A stretch of DNA of 38,587 bases from Pseudomonadota bacterium. GTDB lineage: Bacteria > Pseudomonadota > Alphaproteobacteria > Puniceispirillales > UBA1172. The number at the start of each line of letters is the position of its first letter. Within the stretch, counting starts at the first letter, position 1. A program made the translations under genes and the position numbers. The notes beneath the pieces are model-generated. The model did no database searches and was not told the DNA's origin. It saw nothing but the letters and a program-made list of their open reading frames with translations. Of this stretch, positions 1 through 7,712 are shown piece by piece. The DNA is taken from assembly GCA_027593125.1 (NCBI GenBank), contig JAQCJL010000007.1:1-38587 (forward strand), in the 5' to 3' direction.

Positions 1-114
1 GCAAAATTGATCCATCGACGGCGTTAATCCCGGTGGCCTGTCAGATCAGCCCCTGAGCACGCAACAAAAACCTTTACATTCACCCTTGGGTTTCCTGTGC
101 GCGATCGCTTTGCC

Positions 115-122
115 TTAACCAT
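115..122 (+). promoter_or_regulatory. Possible CtrA half-site
   Basis: The octamer TTAACCAT lies about 95 bases before the start codon at 217. It matches the short form of the alphaproteobacterial CtrA recognition sequence. An 8-base match is weak on its own. A possible -10 (TAAAAT, 184-189) lies further downstream, without a convincing -35. Confidence 0.25.
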
Positions 123-216
123 CCATGCGCCGCGAAATTTAGCTTATTGTCAGCAGGCCGTTTCCCTTCCACCAAATTTTCAGTAAAATAAGGGTAATGC
201 AAAGGATTGGTTAAAA

Positions 217-1128
217 ATGTCGGACCAGAAATTTCATTCCCGATCACATCGTCGCCGCCCACAGACAGGTCGGGTGGTGCTGAACCGCCGTGGCCGCATT
301 CTTAATAATGCGCCGCACCGGACCACAACTTTATCTCAAGAGGGCACAAAACCTGTTGATGAATTGACCGTAGGAATTGCCCAAAAATCTGTTCTGATCA
401 GCGAGAATGATCCGAATTTCACTATGCTTGATCAAGGTAGTTTTATGATCTTTAAGGCTAATAAGACTGACGACAAAGCAGAGAAGACGACGCGAGATAC
501 CACGATAGAAAATAAAGCGATTAAATCAAAAATTATATCAAAAAAACAAATAGATAAAAAATCTTCGCGCGCCCAAAGGCCAGCTGAACATACCGCCCCC
601 GAAGTGATCAAAACTGGTAATAATTCAGCGGATAGGTATCCCCATTCCGCCCCTGATGTGGTCAGTTCAACAGTCATTCCGTTACGCATTATAAACCGAA
701 GAACATCATCAGAAGTATCAACAGATCACCCTGTGACGGCGCCTGTTCAACCTGTGGTCGAAGATATTAAAGCCATAAGCCAACCCGACCCGAGCAATGC
801 TATTCGCCATCAAGCAGAAGCAGAAATTACCCCGGAGGCGGTCGAAGAATCGCCACAATATCCGGCGCCTAAAACCGCCCCCATCACAGATGAGGCGATT
901 TCAAGCGACACCATTTCATCCGATTCGGAAAAGCAAACTCTTCCTGCGCTTCCCGTTAGCGCGTCAGATGATCAGATTTTGCGGAATTGGCATATCGGTG
1001 CTGAAATTGGTGCCACCATCAATGCGATTGTTGCTGATGAATTAGGTCAACAAGTCCGCCGCATCACGCGAAGTGTAATCCAAGATATGGTTCGTGATGG
1101 AACGCTTGATTTGGGCCAGAAGAAATAA
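217..1128 (+). CDS. Unrecognised protein with basic N-terminus, long disordered middle and helical C-terminus
   Basis: I do not recognise a named family. The 303-residue product starts with an Arg/His-rich stretch (about residues 8-30, RSHRRRP and NRRGR). A long Lys-, Ser-, Pro- and Glu-rich middle follows (about 90-245) that looks disordered. The C-terminus, about residues 252-300, is a compact amphipathic segment containing VADELGQQVRRITRS. That tail resembles, from memory, the C-terminal helices of uncharacterised alphaproteobacterial proteins of the VREELxGxLGERITRNVRKLV type. The start is supported by AAAGGA at 201-206, ten bases upstream. There is no signal peptide or membrane segment, so it is probably cytoplasmic. 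A TTAACCAT element lies upstream. PopZ-like polar organisers share the architecture of acidic or Pro-rich linker plus short helical tail, but I cannot match their sequence. Confidence 0.75.
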   Translation: MSDQKFHSRSHRRRPQTGRVVLNRRGRILNNAPHRTTTLSQEGTKPVDELTVGIAQKSVLISENDPNFTMLDQGSFMIFKANKTDDKAEKTTRDTTIENKAIKSKIISKKQIDKKSSRAQRPAEHTAPEVIKTGNNSADRYPHSAPDVVSSTVIPLRIINRRTSSEVSTDHPVTAPVQPVVEDIKAISQPDPSNAIRHQAEAEITPEAVEESPQYPAPKTAPITDEAISSDTISSDSEKQTLPALPVSASDDQILRNWHIGAEIGATINAIVADELGQQVRRITRSVIQDMVRDGTLDLGQKK

Positions 1129-1182
1129 TTTCATCTGACCCATATCTGATTGCTGTCTTATGACCCTTAGCAATAAATCAGA

Positions 1183-2676
1183 TTAGTTGTTTAGTGGGAA
1201 ATTAAACTGTGCGCCTGAACGGATGCCGGTTGGCCAACGTGAGGTGATGGTCTTAAGACGAGTATAAAACCGTACACCTTCCATCCCATAGGTGCCATGA
1301 TCCCCAAACAATGACCGCTTCCAGCCACCAAAAGAGTGATAAGCCACGGGAACAGGAATAGGCACATTAATCCCAACCATGCCAATTTCAATCTGATCCG
1401 CAAAACTGCGAGCGGCATCACCATCGCGGGTAAAGATCGCGGTTCCGTTCCCGAACTCATGCGCATTGATCATGGATACCGCCTGATTATAGTCATCCGC
1501 GCGAACCACACTTAGCACTGGACCAAAGATTTCTTCCTGATAAATGGTCATATCCGTGGTCACATGATCAAACATCGTACCACCAACAAAATACCCATTT
1601 TCGTAACCTTGGAGTGAGAAGTCGCGGCCATCAACCAGCAACTTAGCACCTTCTTCAACCCCTTTGTTGATATAGCCAAGCACCTTATCGCGATGCTGAG
1701 CTGTGACAACAGGGCCCATCTCGGCATCAGGATCATTCCAAGGCCCAATCTTAATATTTGAAACCCGTGGAGCAAGTTTTTCAACCAAACGGTCTGCGGT
1801 ATCCTGACCAACAGGAACAGCAACCGAAATAGCCATACAGCGTTCGCCAGCTGAACCGAAACCTGCCCCCATCAGGGCATCCACCGCTTGGTCCATATCC
1901 GCATCAGGCATGATAACCATATGATTCTTAGCGCCGCCCAAGGCCTGAACCCTTTTGCCGTTTGCCGTACCAGTTTGGTAAACATATTCCGCAATTGGTG
2001 TTGAGCCAACAAAGCTAACCGCCTTGATAGAAGGATGATGAAGAATGGCATCAACCGCTGGTTTTCCACCATTAACAATATTAAGCACCCCTTCAGGAAG
2101 TCCGGCCTGATGCATCAATTCTAGGATCATTTGTGGTGCTGCTGGATCACGTTCTGAGGGTTTAAGAATAAAGGTATTGCCGCATGCAATCGCCATCGGA
2201 AACATCCACATCGGAACCATGGCCGGAAAGTTAAAAGGGGTTATCCCTGCAACAACACCAAGCGGTTGGCGATCTGAATAACTGTCAATGGCTGGACCAA
2301 CATTACGTGTATAGTCGCCGCGCAAAAGATGCGGAATGCCGCAAGCAAACTCAACCACTTCAATGCCGCGGATGACCTCACCTCTGGCATCTTCAAGGGT
2401 CTTGCCATGCTGGGTGCTGATAGCTTCTGCCACTTTATCCAAATTGGCTTCTAGCAGTTCCTTATACTTGAACATGACTCGCGCTCTTTTTAAAGGAGGC
2501 GTATTAGCCCATTTTGGCAGGGCATCTAGCGCTGCCGCAACAGCTTGTTCTACCCCTGCTTCACCCGACAAGGTGACTTCGGCGATTTGCTCACCTGTCG
2601 CAGGATTAAAAATAGGCTGGCGACCCAGCTCACCTTCAACAGGCTTATTGTTAATGATATTTTGATAAATGGTCAT
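1183..2676 (-). CDS. mmsA: Methylmalonate-semialdehyde dehydrogenase (CoA-acylating)
   Basis: This enzyme oxidises methylmalonate semialdehyde (or malonate semialdehyde) with NAD+ and CoA to propionyl-CoA (or acetyl-CoA). It is the last dedicated step of valine catabolism and is also used for inositol and thymine breakdown. The 497 residues cover the full aldehyde dehydrogenase fold. The nucleotide-binding FVGSTP lies near 222-227 and the catalytic Cys280 sits in GERCMAIS. The segment GGAKNH (247-252) lacks the glutamate general base of ordinary aldehyde dehydrogenases, which is the mark of the CoA-dependent MmsA/IolA branch. It lies 62 bases downstream of an Lrp-family regulator on the same strand, which probably controls it. 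Its propionyl-CoA product fits the mutase genes at 7.7-11.6 kb. Confidence 0.95.
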   Translation of the reverse strand: MTIYQNIINNKPVEGELGRQPIFNPATGEQIAEVTLSGEAGVEQAVAAALDALPKWANTPPLKRARVMFKYKELLEANLDKVAEAISTQHGKTLEDARGEVIRGIEVVEFACGIPHLLRGDYTRNVGPAIDSYSDRQPLGVVAGITPFNFPAMVPMWMFPMAIACGNTFILKPSERDPAAPQMILELMHQAGLPEGVLNIVNGGKPAVDAILHHPSIKAVSFVGSTPIAEYVYQTGTANGKRVQALGGAKNHMVIMPDADMDQAVDALMGAGFGSAGERCMAISVAVPVGQDTADRLVEKLAPRVSNIKIGPWNDPDAEMGPVVTAQHRDKVLGYINKGVEEGAKLLVDGRDFSLQGYENGYFVGGTMFDHVTTDMTIYQEEIFGPVLSVVRADDYNQAVSMINAHEFGNGTAIFTRDGDAARSFADQIEIGMVGINVPIPVPVAYHSFGGWKRSLFGDHGTYGMEGVRFYTRLKTITSRWPTGIRSGAQFNFPLNN

Positions 2677-2738
2677 GCTATGTCCCTCAGCTTTGCCGAT
2701 GTCTTGGTTATCTGTTTACCTTTTCCTATTGGATAAGA

Positions 2739-3212
2739 TCAACCCTTATCCGTGGATTTTAATGATATCGGCAACATTGTTGTGAACTTAATCTGTTCCA
2801 TCGCAAATGAGGATGACACATCAGACAGTTTCACCGAACTGATCAATTGTTTATAAAACGCGTCATAATGTTCAATATCTGGCACCACAACGCGCAACAA
2901 ATAATCGATTTCCCCACTCATTCGATAGAACTCAACCACTTCGGGCATAGAAGCGACCGTATCAGCAAAGGTTTTCAACCAGTCTGCGTTATGCTCATTG
3001 GTACGGACCGAAACAAAAACTGAGATATTTGCGCCAATTTTTTGGGGATCAAGTAAGGCCACACGTCGCCTAATGATACCAATCTCATCAAGGCGTTGAA
3101 CCCGTCGCCAACATGGCGTTACGGATAGCCCAACACGCTTAGCAATCTCAGCAATAGGCAAGCTGGCGTCTTGCTGCAAGATATTCAATATTTTTTTATC
3201 AACCGCATCCAT
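2739..3212 (-). CDS. Lrp/AsnC-family transcriptional regulator
   Basis: At 157 residues this is a typical leucine-responsive regulator. Residues 1-60 form the winged helix-turn-helix, with ILNILQQDASLPIAEIAKRVG followed by the recognition helix SVTPCWRRVQRL. Residues about 70-145 form the RAM ligand-binding domain, with VVEFYRMSGEIDYLLRVVV. Such proteins bind amino acids or their metabolites and form octamers on DNA. The gene sits directly before mmsA on the same strand with a 62-base gap. It is therefore most simply read as a local regulator of branched-chain amino acid breakdown. The ligand cannot be told from sequence. Confidence 0.93.
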   Translation of the reverse strand: MDAVDKKILNILQQDASLPIAEIAKRVGLSVTPCWRRVQRLDEIGIIRRRVALLDPQKIGANISVFVSVRTNEHNADWLKTFADTVASMPEVVEFYRMSGEIDYLLRVVVPDIEHYDAFYKQLISSVKLSDVSSSFAMEQIKFTTMLPISLKSTDKG

Positions 3213-3259
3213 TTAGAATAATTTTCCTCTTTTTGCGTTTCTGTGACAATTTGAAGAAA

Positions 3260-4132
3260 TTATTTTCCTAATGCAAGGGTTTTGGCAAAAGTTTTAGCAA
3301 GGAAAGGATAAAATCCCGGCCCCTCTTTTTGGCTTTTATTCTCCGCAAGAAATCGGCGATTCCAGTTGCGCCTTAGGGTTAAGGCTTTTCTCATCTGATG
3401 CTGTTGGTAAGGAGGCAAATCTGGCCATGTGTTGAGGGCATTAAGCATCTGCCGATATGACCTATCAATCTGGTGGCTAAACCCATGGCTAGCAGTAACA
3501 CTCGTTTTGCTAAGATAAAGCAAATATGTTGCCTTATCCACAAGTGGCGCAGCTTTCCCATAAGCACCCAGAACCACCATAGCATGAAAAACATCCTGTG
3601 CTGGCTGATTGATAAAAAGAGGGCTGTCACTGCGCCGCATGACTGGGTGAAAAGACCCAGGCCAGCGTCCAAAATCTTGCACTCTTAACTGGCTTTGCCC
3701 TTCACCCAGAACCAGCACCTTATCCCCTTGAGCTGACCTGATTTCTGTCTTACCAAAAGCCAACCCATGTCGAGACACCAGCGGCATGAGCGCGTCCAAA
3801 TAACCTTCTTGCCAAGCATCATCTGCATCAAGAAAGGCCAGATACTGGCCAGAAGCGGCAAGGATACCGCGATTTCGAGCAGGCCCCGGCCCTGTGCCCC
3901 GCCTTAAACACGGACATATTGTCACCTGAGGCCACATATTTACTGCCCAGCTATAATCCCGACCATCATCCACCGATAGCACAATTTCCAGATCATCCTG
4001 CCGCCAGCCTTGATGAACAATGCTGTTAATCGCCCGGCGCAAACTTGTTTCTGCCTGAAAACAAGGGATGATGACGCTAAGCAAAGGCGCCCGAGTTATA
4101 CGAATTGGTAATAGTTTGTTAATACTTTTCAC
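3260..4132 (-). CDS. Family 2 glycosyltransferase
   Basis: The 290-residue product has the GT-A nucleotide-sugar transferase fold. SVIIPCFQAETSLRRAINSI lies near the N-terminus, the VDDG motif follows at about 54-57, and FLDADDAW near 95-102 carries the metal-binding DxD. It probably transfers a sugar to a cell-surface glycan or protein on the cytoplasmic side; donor and acceptor are unknown. The start used here is a GTG at 4132 with no clear ribosome site, so the true start could be slightly internal. No other polysaccharide genes adjoin it. Lrp lies 47 bases downstream on the same strand. A palindromic CtrA-type site lies 40-55 bases upstream and could act on this gene or on the divergent transcript. 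Confidence 0.88.
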   Translation of the reverse strand: MKSINKLLPIRITRAPLLSVIIPCFQAETSLRRAINSIVHQGWRQDDLEIVLSVDDGRDYSWAVNMWPQVTICPCLRRGTGPGPARNRGILAASGQYLAFLDADDAWQEGYLDALMPLVSRHGLAFGKTEIRSAQGDKVLVLGEGQSQLRVQDFGRWPGSFHPVMRRSDSPLFINQPAQDVFHAMVVLGAYGKAAPLVDKATYLLYLSKTSVTASHGFSHQIDRSYRQMLNALNTWPDLPPYQQHQMRKALTLRRNWNRRFLAENKSQKEGPGFYPFLAKTFAKTLALGK

Positions 4133-4172
4133 GAAACATTTATCAAAATATCTGTCACATTTATTCTTCTTG

Positions 4173-4188
4173 TTAACCTTTTGTTAAC
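4173..4188. promoter_or_regulatory. CtrA-type binding site (TTAA-N7-TTAAC)
   Basis: The sequence TTAACCTTTTGTTAAC matches the full CtrA consensus TTAA-N7-TTAAC exactly. It is also palindromic, so it matches on both strands. It is part of a tandem TTGTTAAC repeat with an 11-base period (4170-4177 and 4181-4188), one helical turn. It lies between the glycosyltransferase reading left and the hairpin and methyltransferase reading right. Confidence 0.5.
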
Positions 4189-4199
4189 ATATTTATGCG

Positions 4200-4257
4200 A
4201 TAACAATCATATTGATCCTCCCCAACTGCACCACCATTTTTGGTGGTGCTTTTTTTT
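4200..4257 (+). ncRNA. Candidate short RNA or transcribed leader ending in a terminator
   Basis: A strong terminator at 4228-4257 has no plus-strand gene in front of it, so something short must be transcribed into it. The 5' end here is a guess. The stretch includes an unpaired CCTCCCC at 4217-4223, complementary to a Shine-Dalgarno sequence, just before the hairpin. Alphaproteobacterial CcsR ('cuckoo') sRNAs carry exposed anti-Shine-Dalgarno motifs rich in CUCCUCCC, so the layout is suggestive. The alternative is an attenuated leader of the methyltransferase gene. Confidence 0.35.
4228..4257 (+). terminator. Rho-independent terminator ahead of the methyltransferase gene
   Basis: A perfect 9-bp stem, GCACCACCA (4228-4236) with TGGTGGTGC (4241-4249), closes a TTTT loop and is followed by eight T residues (4250-4257). 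The T tract exists only in the plus direction. It ends 21 bases before the methyltransferase start at 4279. Confidence 0.8.
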
Positions 4258-4278
4258 GGTTCTGGCTATTGTGTCGCC

Positions 4279-5223
4279 ATGACACAGCATTTTGACTCAT
4301 CTCAACATCCTCATCATGCGCCACTAATCCTTACACCACAAGGGTGGCATGACTATCGGCTTTTGGATAGTGGACATGGACGAAAGCTTGAAGAAGTAGG
4401 CGGTTATCGTTTTATTCGCCCTGAACCACAGGCTTTCTGGGCACCACATTTGCCATCACAGGACTGGGCCGAACCAGCAGGGGTATTCGTTAGTGGGTCG
4501 CGTGATCAGGATGAAGGCGGCAAATGGGAGTTATCACCATCATTGCCTGCCGAGTGGTCTGTCAATTTTGAGGATATCCGTTTTCTTGCGATGCCGACCC
4601 CCTTTCGGCATTTTGGCTTCTTTCCCGAACAATCTCGGCATTGGCAATGGTGCGCTGATCTGATCAAAGCGCGAATTAAGGCCACGGGCACACGCCCCCT
4701 TATGCTCAATCTGTTTGGTTATACCGGGGTAGCCAGCCTTCATGCCGCCAAAGCCGGCGCTGAGGTGACCCATGTGGATTCGTCCAAAAAGGCTATTGCC
4801 CAAGGGTTTGCGAATCGTGATCATGCTGAGATGACCGACGCACCCATTCGCTATATTACTGAGGATGCGCGCAGTTTTGTTGCGCGTGAACTGCGTCGAG
4901 GGCGGCGCTATGATGGTATTATTCTTGACCCCCCAAAATATGGGCGCGGGGCAAAAGGTGAGATTTGGCGTCTCGAAGATGATCTGGCTGATTTGCTTGC
5001 GGCCATTAAACCTTTGCTTTCGGATCAGCCTCTTTTTATGGTGCTGACATCATATGCGATCAGAGCCAGTTTTCTGTCCCTGCATCATCTCATGGCGGAT
5101 ACGCTTCAGGATTTGGGCGGCTTTGTTTCCTCAGGGGAATTGGCAATTGCTGAGGATCGCCCTCACGGTCGCTGCCTAGGACAAGCCATTTTCTCACGCT
5201 GGCAAGCAGAAACCACGCTCTGA
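4279..5223 (+). CDS. RlmI/RlmK-like SAM-dependent methyltransferase
   Basis: This is a class I methyltransferase of the large-subunit rRNA m5C/m7G type (RlmI/RlmK-like). The SAM-binding motif is LNLFGYTGVASLHAAKAG with the acidic VDSS after the next strand, and the catalytic-region motif is ILDPPKYGRG. The exact rRNA target is not known. It lacks the N-terminal PUA domain of E. coli RlmI. An in-frame ATG at 4240 lies inside the upstream terminator hairpin, so I place the start at the next ATG, 4279, giving 314 residues. There is no clear ribosome site before it, so it may be translated from a very short leader. It is convergent with the TrmH-type methyltransferase, 22 bases away. Confidence 0.85.
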   Translation: MTQHFDSSQHPHHAPLILTPQGWHDYRLLDSGHGRKLEEVGGYRFIRPEPQAFWAPHLPSQDWAEPAGVFVSGSRDQDEGGKWELSPSLPAEWSVNFEDIRFLAMPTPFRHFGFFPEQSRHWQWCADLIKARIKATGTRPLMLNLFGYTGVASLHAAKAGAEVTHVDSSKKAIAQGFANRDHAEMTDAPIRYITEDARSFVARELRRGRRYDGIILDPPKYGRGAKGEIWRLEDDLADLLAAIKPLLSDQPLFMVLTSYAIRASFLSLHHLMADTLQDLGGFVSSGELAIAEDRPHGRCLGQAIFSRWQAETTL

Positions 5224-5245
5224 GCCTAATAATGGAAAATAGACC

Positions 5246-6046
5246 TTATTCAGGGGGGTGCTGGTGACGCAAATGTTCATAAAGAGCAACGCCTGTGGCT
5301 ACTGCAAGATTGAGCGAATCGGAACGCCCTAGCATTGGCATGCGAATCAGTTGCGTTGCCGCCGCCGCCAATGCGTCAGTGAGACCAGCCTGTTCATTTC
5401 CCATCAACAGAATTTTTGGTCCTGTCCAATTTGCTAGCCGGTAATCTGATGATGCCAAAAGAGAAGTGCCAATAATCTCACCTTGCCAGTTTTTGACCTG
5501 ATCAAGAAAGGCCTCTTCTGTGGCTTCAGCTAGGCTGAGGTTAAAACACGCTCCCATTGAGGCACGCACCGCCTCAACAGAAAATCCATCCGTGCAGTCA
5601 CCGATCAGAATCACCCCTACGCCGCCTACCGCATCAACGCTTCGCATAATGGTTCCAAGGTTACCTGGGTCGCGAACCCGGTCAAGCGCCACCCACAGCG
5701 CTTGTGCTTTAATGACCTCATCCATTGGCATCCATTTTTCAGCAAAACTGGCAACAACCGCTTGAGGGTTATCTTTGCGGCTAATCTTGGCTAAGACATC
5801 ATGGCTGACCGCTAGGCATTCCGCGCCCATGTTTTCGGCGGCGGAAATTAATTTGGCCACGAGGTCATCATCTTGCCGCCCATCAAGAAAGACAAAATGC
5901 TGTGGCACCCAACCCAAATCTATGGCTTCCATCACAATCCTCATGCCTTCAGCAAGAAACAATCTGGATTGGCGACGATATTTGCGTTCATGCAATGCTC
6001 TTAGCGCTTTGACGGTTGGATTTGTTAAGCTGTTTATGTGCCGCAT
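5246..6046 (-). CDS. TrmH/SpoU-family RNA 2'-O-methyltransferase
   Basis: The 266 residues combine an N-terminal substrate-binding domain (RNA-binding fold, about 1-100) with a C-terminal SPOUT knot domain. SPOUT motifs are clear: VRDPGNLGTIMRSVDAVG (motif 1), ILLMGNEQAGL (motif 2) and MPMLGRSDSLNLAVATGVALYE (motif 3). The family methylates ribose 2'-OH in rRNA or tRNA; RlmB, TrmH and TsnR are relatives. The target cannot be assigned from sequence. It ends 22 bases from a second, convergent methyltransferase. Confidence 0.92.
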   Translation of the reverse strand: MRHINSLTNPTVKALRALHERKYRRQSRLFLAEGMRIVMEAIDLGWVPQHFVFLDGRQDDDLVAKLISAAENMGAECLAVSHDVLAKISRKDNPQAVVASFAEKWMPMDEVIKAQALWVALDRVRDPGNLGTIMRSVDAVGGVGVILIGDCTDGFSVEAVRASMGACFNLSLAEATEEAFLDQVKNWQGEIIGTSLLASSDYRLANWTGPKILLMGNEQAGLTDALAAAATQLIRMPMLGRSDSLNLAVATGVALYEHLRHQHPPE

Positions 6047-6150
6047 GATCTGCTTTTCCTGCTCTTTTTGATCGGATGTTTAGGCTAAAATAGCCAAAAT
6101 ACGGGAAACCCCTTTGCATTGATAGGAATTGCCCTTAATCCGACAAAAAA

Positions 6151-6160
6151 TATATATAAT
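6151..6160 (+). promoter_or_regulatory. Possible -10 region of the GlxA-type regulator
   Basis: TATATATAAT contains TATAAT (6155-6160). TTGCCC at 6129-6134 could serve as -35 with a 16-base gap to TATATA (6151-6156). The inverted repeat at 6186-6200 would then fall just past the transcription start. Confidence 0.35.
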
Positions 6161-6185
6161 TCGTCTTGCTTTTTTTATCTAAATC

Positions 6186-6200
6186 TTGTCATTGTGACAA
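6186..6200. promoter_or_regulatory. Inverted repeat, candidate operator
   Basis: TTGTCA-TTG-TGACAA is a perfect 6-bp inverted repeat about 38 bases before the start codon of the GlxA/ArgR-type regulator. Its position fits autoregulation or control by a dimeric repressor. Confidence 0.35.
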
Positions 6201-6238
6201 AGGCATAATAGCCCAAACTTAAGTATTGAGCCAATTGA

Positions 6239-7228
6239 ATGAAGCGAACCTCTATTACCGATTTGATTGCTTCTGCCGATGATTCGGATGTGTTTCGGAT
6301 AGGCTTCTTTCTTTTACCTCGTTTTTCCATGATGGCCTTTGCTTCTGCTATTGAACCTTTGCGTTCAGCTAACCGCTTGATGGAAAAAACCATTTTTGAT
6401 TGGGTGATTGCGTCTGAAAATGGACAATACACGATGGCCAGCAATGGCGTAGAGGTGGCAGCAACGACCGATTTAGATGATCTGACGAAGTGCCGAATGA
6501 TTTTCGTCTGTGGCGGCATTGATATTCAGCGCCACTGCACAAAAAGTGTCATTTCTGCCTTGCGCATGATTGATCGGCATGGCGTTTCTATCGGGGCTAT
6601 TTGTACAGGCACCTATGTTCTTGCCAAAGCTGGACTTCTTGAAGACCGCCGATGCACTATCCATTGGGAAAACCGCGATGGGTTAATGGAAGAGTTTCCA
6701 GACCTTGAGGTGACAGAAGAATTGTTTGAAATTGATACTGACCGAATAACCTGTTCCGGGGGCACAGCGGCACTTGATATGATGTTGCATCTGATAGCAC
6801 AAGCCCACGGCAACAGCCTGGCTACTTCTGTTTCTGAACAATTTATTCATGACCGTATTCGTGACAGCCATGATCGTCAGCGCATGGAACTGCGCTCTCG
6901 GCTTGGGGTGAGTCACCCGAAACTGCTGGCTGTTGTTGCTGAGATGGAAAAAAACCTTGAAGAACCCATGCCGCAAACTGAAATTGCTAAGCGTGCTAAC
7001 CTTTCAACTCGGCAGCTTGAGCGTCTGTTCCGAAAATATCTAGGCACGACACCAACACGCTATTATCTCAACCTTCGGATTGCTCGCGCCCGTCATTTGT
7101 TGCGCCAAACCAGTATGTCAATCCTATCCGTGGCCTTGGCCTGCGGATTTGTATCTGCGTCCCATTTCTCAAAATGTTACCGGGAAACTTATGGCCGCAC
7201 CCCAAGGGATGAACGCGTCGTTCATTAA
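6239..7228 (+). CDS. GlxA-family transcriptional regulator (DJ-1/PfpI domain plus AraC DNA-binding domain)
   Basis: The 329-residue protein has an N-terminal DJ-1/PfpI-like domain (about 15-190). Its conserved cysteine 'elbow' is in GAICTGTYVLAKAG, and CSGGTAALDMMLHLI ends the domain. An AraC-type double helix-turn-helix follows (about 220-320), with LSTRQLERLFRKYLGTTP and LSVALACGFVSASHFSKCYRE. Characterised members (ArgR, GbdR, CdhR, DgcR of Pseudomonas) respond to arginine, betaine, carnitine or dimethylglycine and activate nitrogen-compound catabolism. That makes the guanidino/polyamine block at 21-30 kb a plausible target, but nothing here proves it. The start codon has no strong ribosome site. 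It has its own divergent promoter region. Confidence 0.92.
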   Translation: MKRTSITDLIASADDSDVFRIGFFLLPRFSMMAFASAIEPLRSANRLMEKTIFDWVIASENGQYTMASNGVEVAATTDLDDLTKCRMIFVCGGIDIQRHCTKSVISALRMIDRHGVSIGAICTGTYVLAKAGLLEDRRCTIHWENRDGLMEEFPDLEVTEELFEIDTDRITCSGGTAALDMMLHLIAQAHGNSLATSVSEQFIHDRIRDSHDRQRMELRSRLGVSHPKLLAVVAEMEKNLEEPMPQTEIAKRANLSTRQLERLFRKYLGTTPTRYYLNLRIARARHLLRQTSMSILSVALACGFVSASHFSKCYRETYGRTPRDERVVH

Positions 7229-7242
7229 TCCATCTGATAGAC

Positions 7243-7662
7243 TTATTGCTGAGCGTGATGTTTGGCCGCGTCCATAATTGCTGTCACCATCGAGGCAAGC
7301 CCGTTTTTACGCGTCGGGGATAGATGTTCATCCAGACCAATCTCTGTCAAAAAGTGCGGCGGATGCGCCAAAATTTCATCTGGGGTGCGCCCTGAATAGA
7401 CACGCATCATCAGTGCGATTAATCCCTGTACAATCGCGGCATCACTGCCAGCCTGATACCACATATGGCCATTGGCATAATCTGCTTTGAAATGCACCAC
7501 CGACTGGCAACCGCGCAGGCGGTTTTCTTCTATCATCATTGCGGCATCTAACGGCGGCAATTTTCGCCCCATACCAATTAAATACTGATAACGGTCATCC
7601 CAGTCGTCCAGAAACTGAAACTCATCCACAATCTCTCTGGCTTCTTCGCTCAGACCTGCCAT
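7243..7662 (-). CDS. sufE: SufE-family sulfur acceptor
   Basis: SufE accepts persulfide sulfur from the cysteine desulfurase SufS and passes it to the SufBCD scaffold for Fe-S cluster assembly. The 139-residue length is normal. The active-site cysteine is Cys52 in ENRLRGCQSVVH, the family signature. AGGA lies eight bases before the start. The gene follows mutB by 50 bases on the same strand and may share its transcript. No other suf genes are in the window, so this copy stands apart from its main cluster. Confidence 0.93.
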   Translation of the reverse strand: MAGLSEEAREIVDEFQFLDDWDDRYQYLIGMGRKLPPLDAAMMIEENRLRGCQSVVHFKADYANGHMWYQAGSDAAIVQGLIALMMRVYSGRTPDEILAHPPHFLTEIGLDEHLSPTRKNGLASMVTAIMDAAKHHAQQ

Positions 7663-7712
7663 CTTCTCAATCCTATCAGGTGGTATGTTCTCTGGTATAT
7701 TATGATTTTGTT

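Noticed and set aside
1-56. Open plus-strand frame from the left edge ending in TGA at 54-56, and a minus-strand ATG at 15
   Set aside because: Too few residues (about 17 and 5) to identify or to choose between the strands.
80-262. Minus-strand 60-residue open frame at the left end
   Set aside because: It overlaps the start of the plus-strand gene at 217, has no ribosome site and resembles no family.
1135-1180. Imperfect stem (TGATTGCT with AGCAATAAATCA) between two convergent genes
   Set aside because: Needs a bulge, has no T tract on either side, and is too weak to call a terminator.
4240-4278. N-terminal extension of the methyltransferase to ATG 4240
   Set aside because: That ATG lies inside the terminator stem, and the added residues (MVVLFFGSGYCVA) are just the translated hairpin and T tract.
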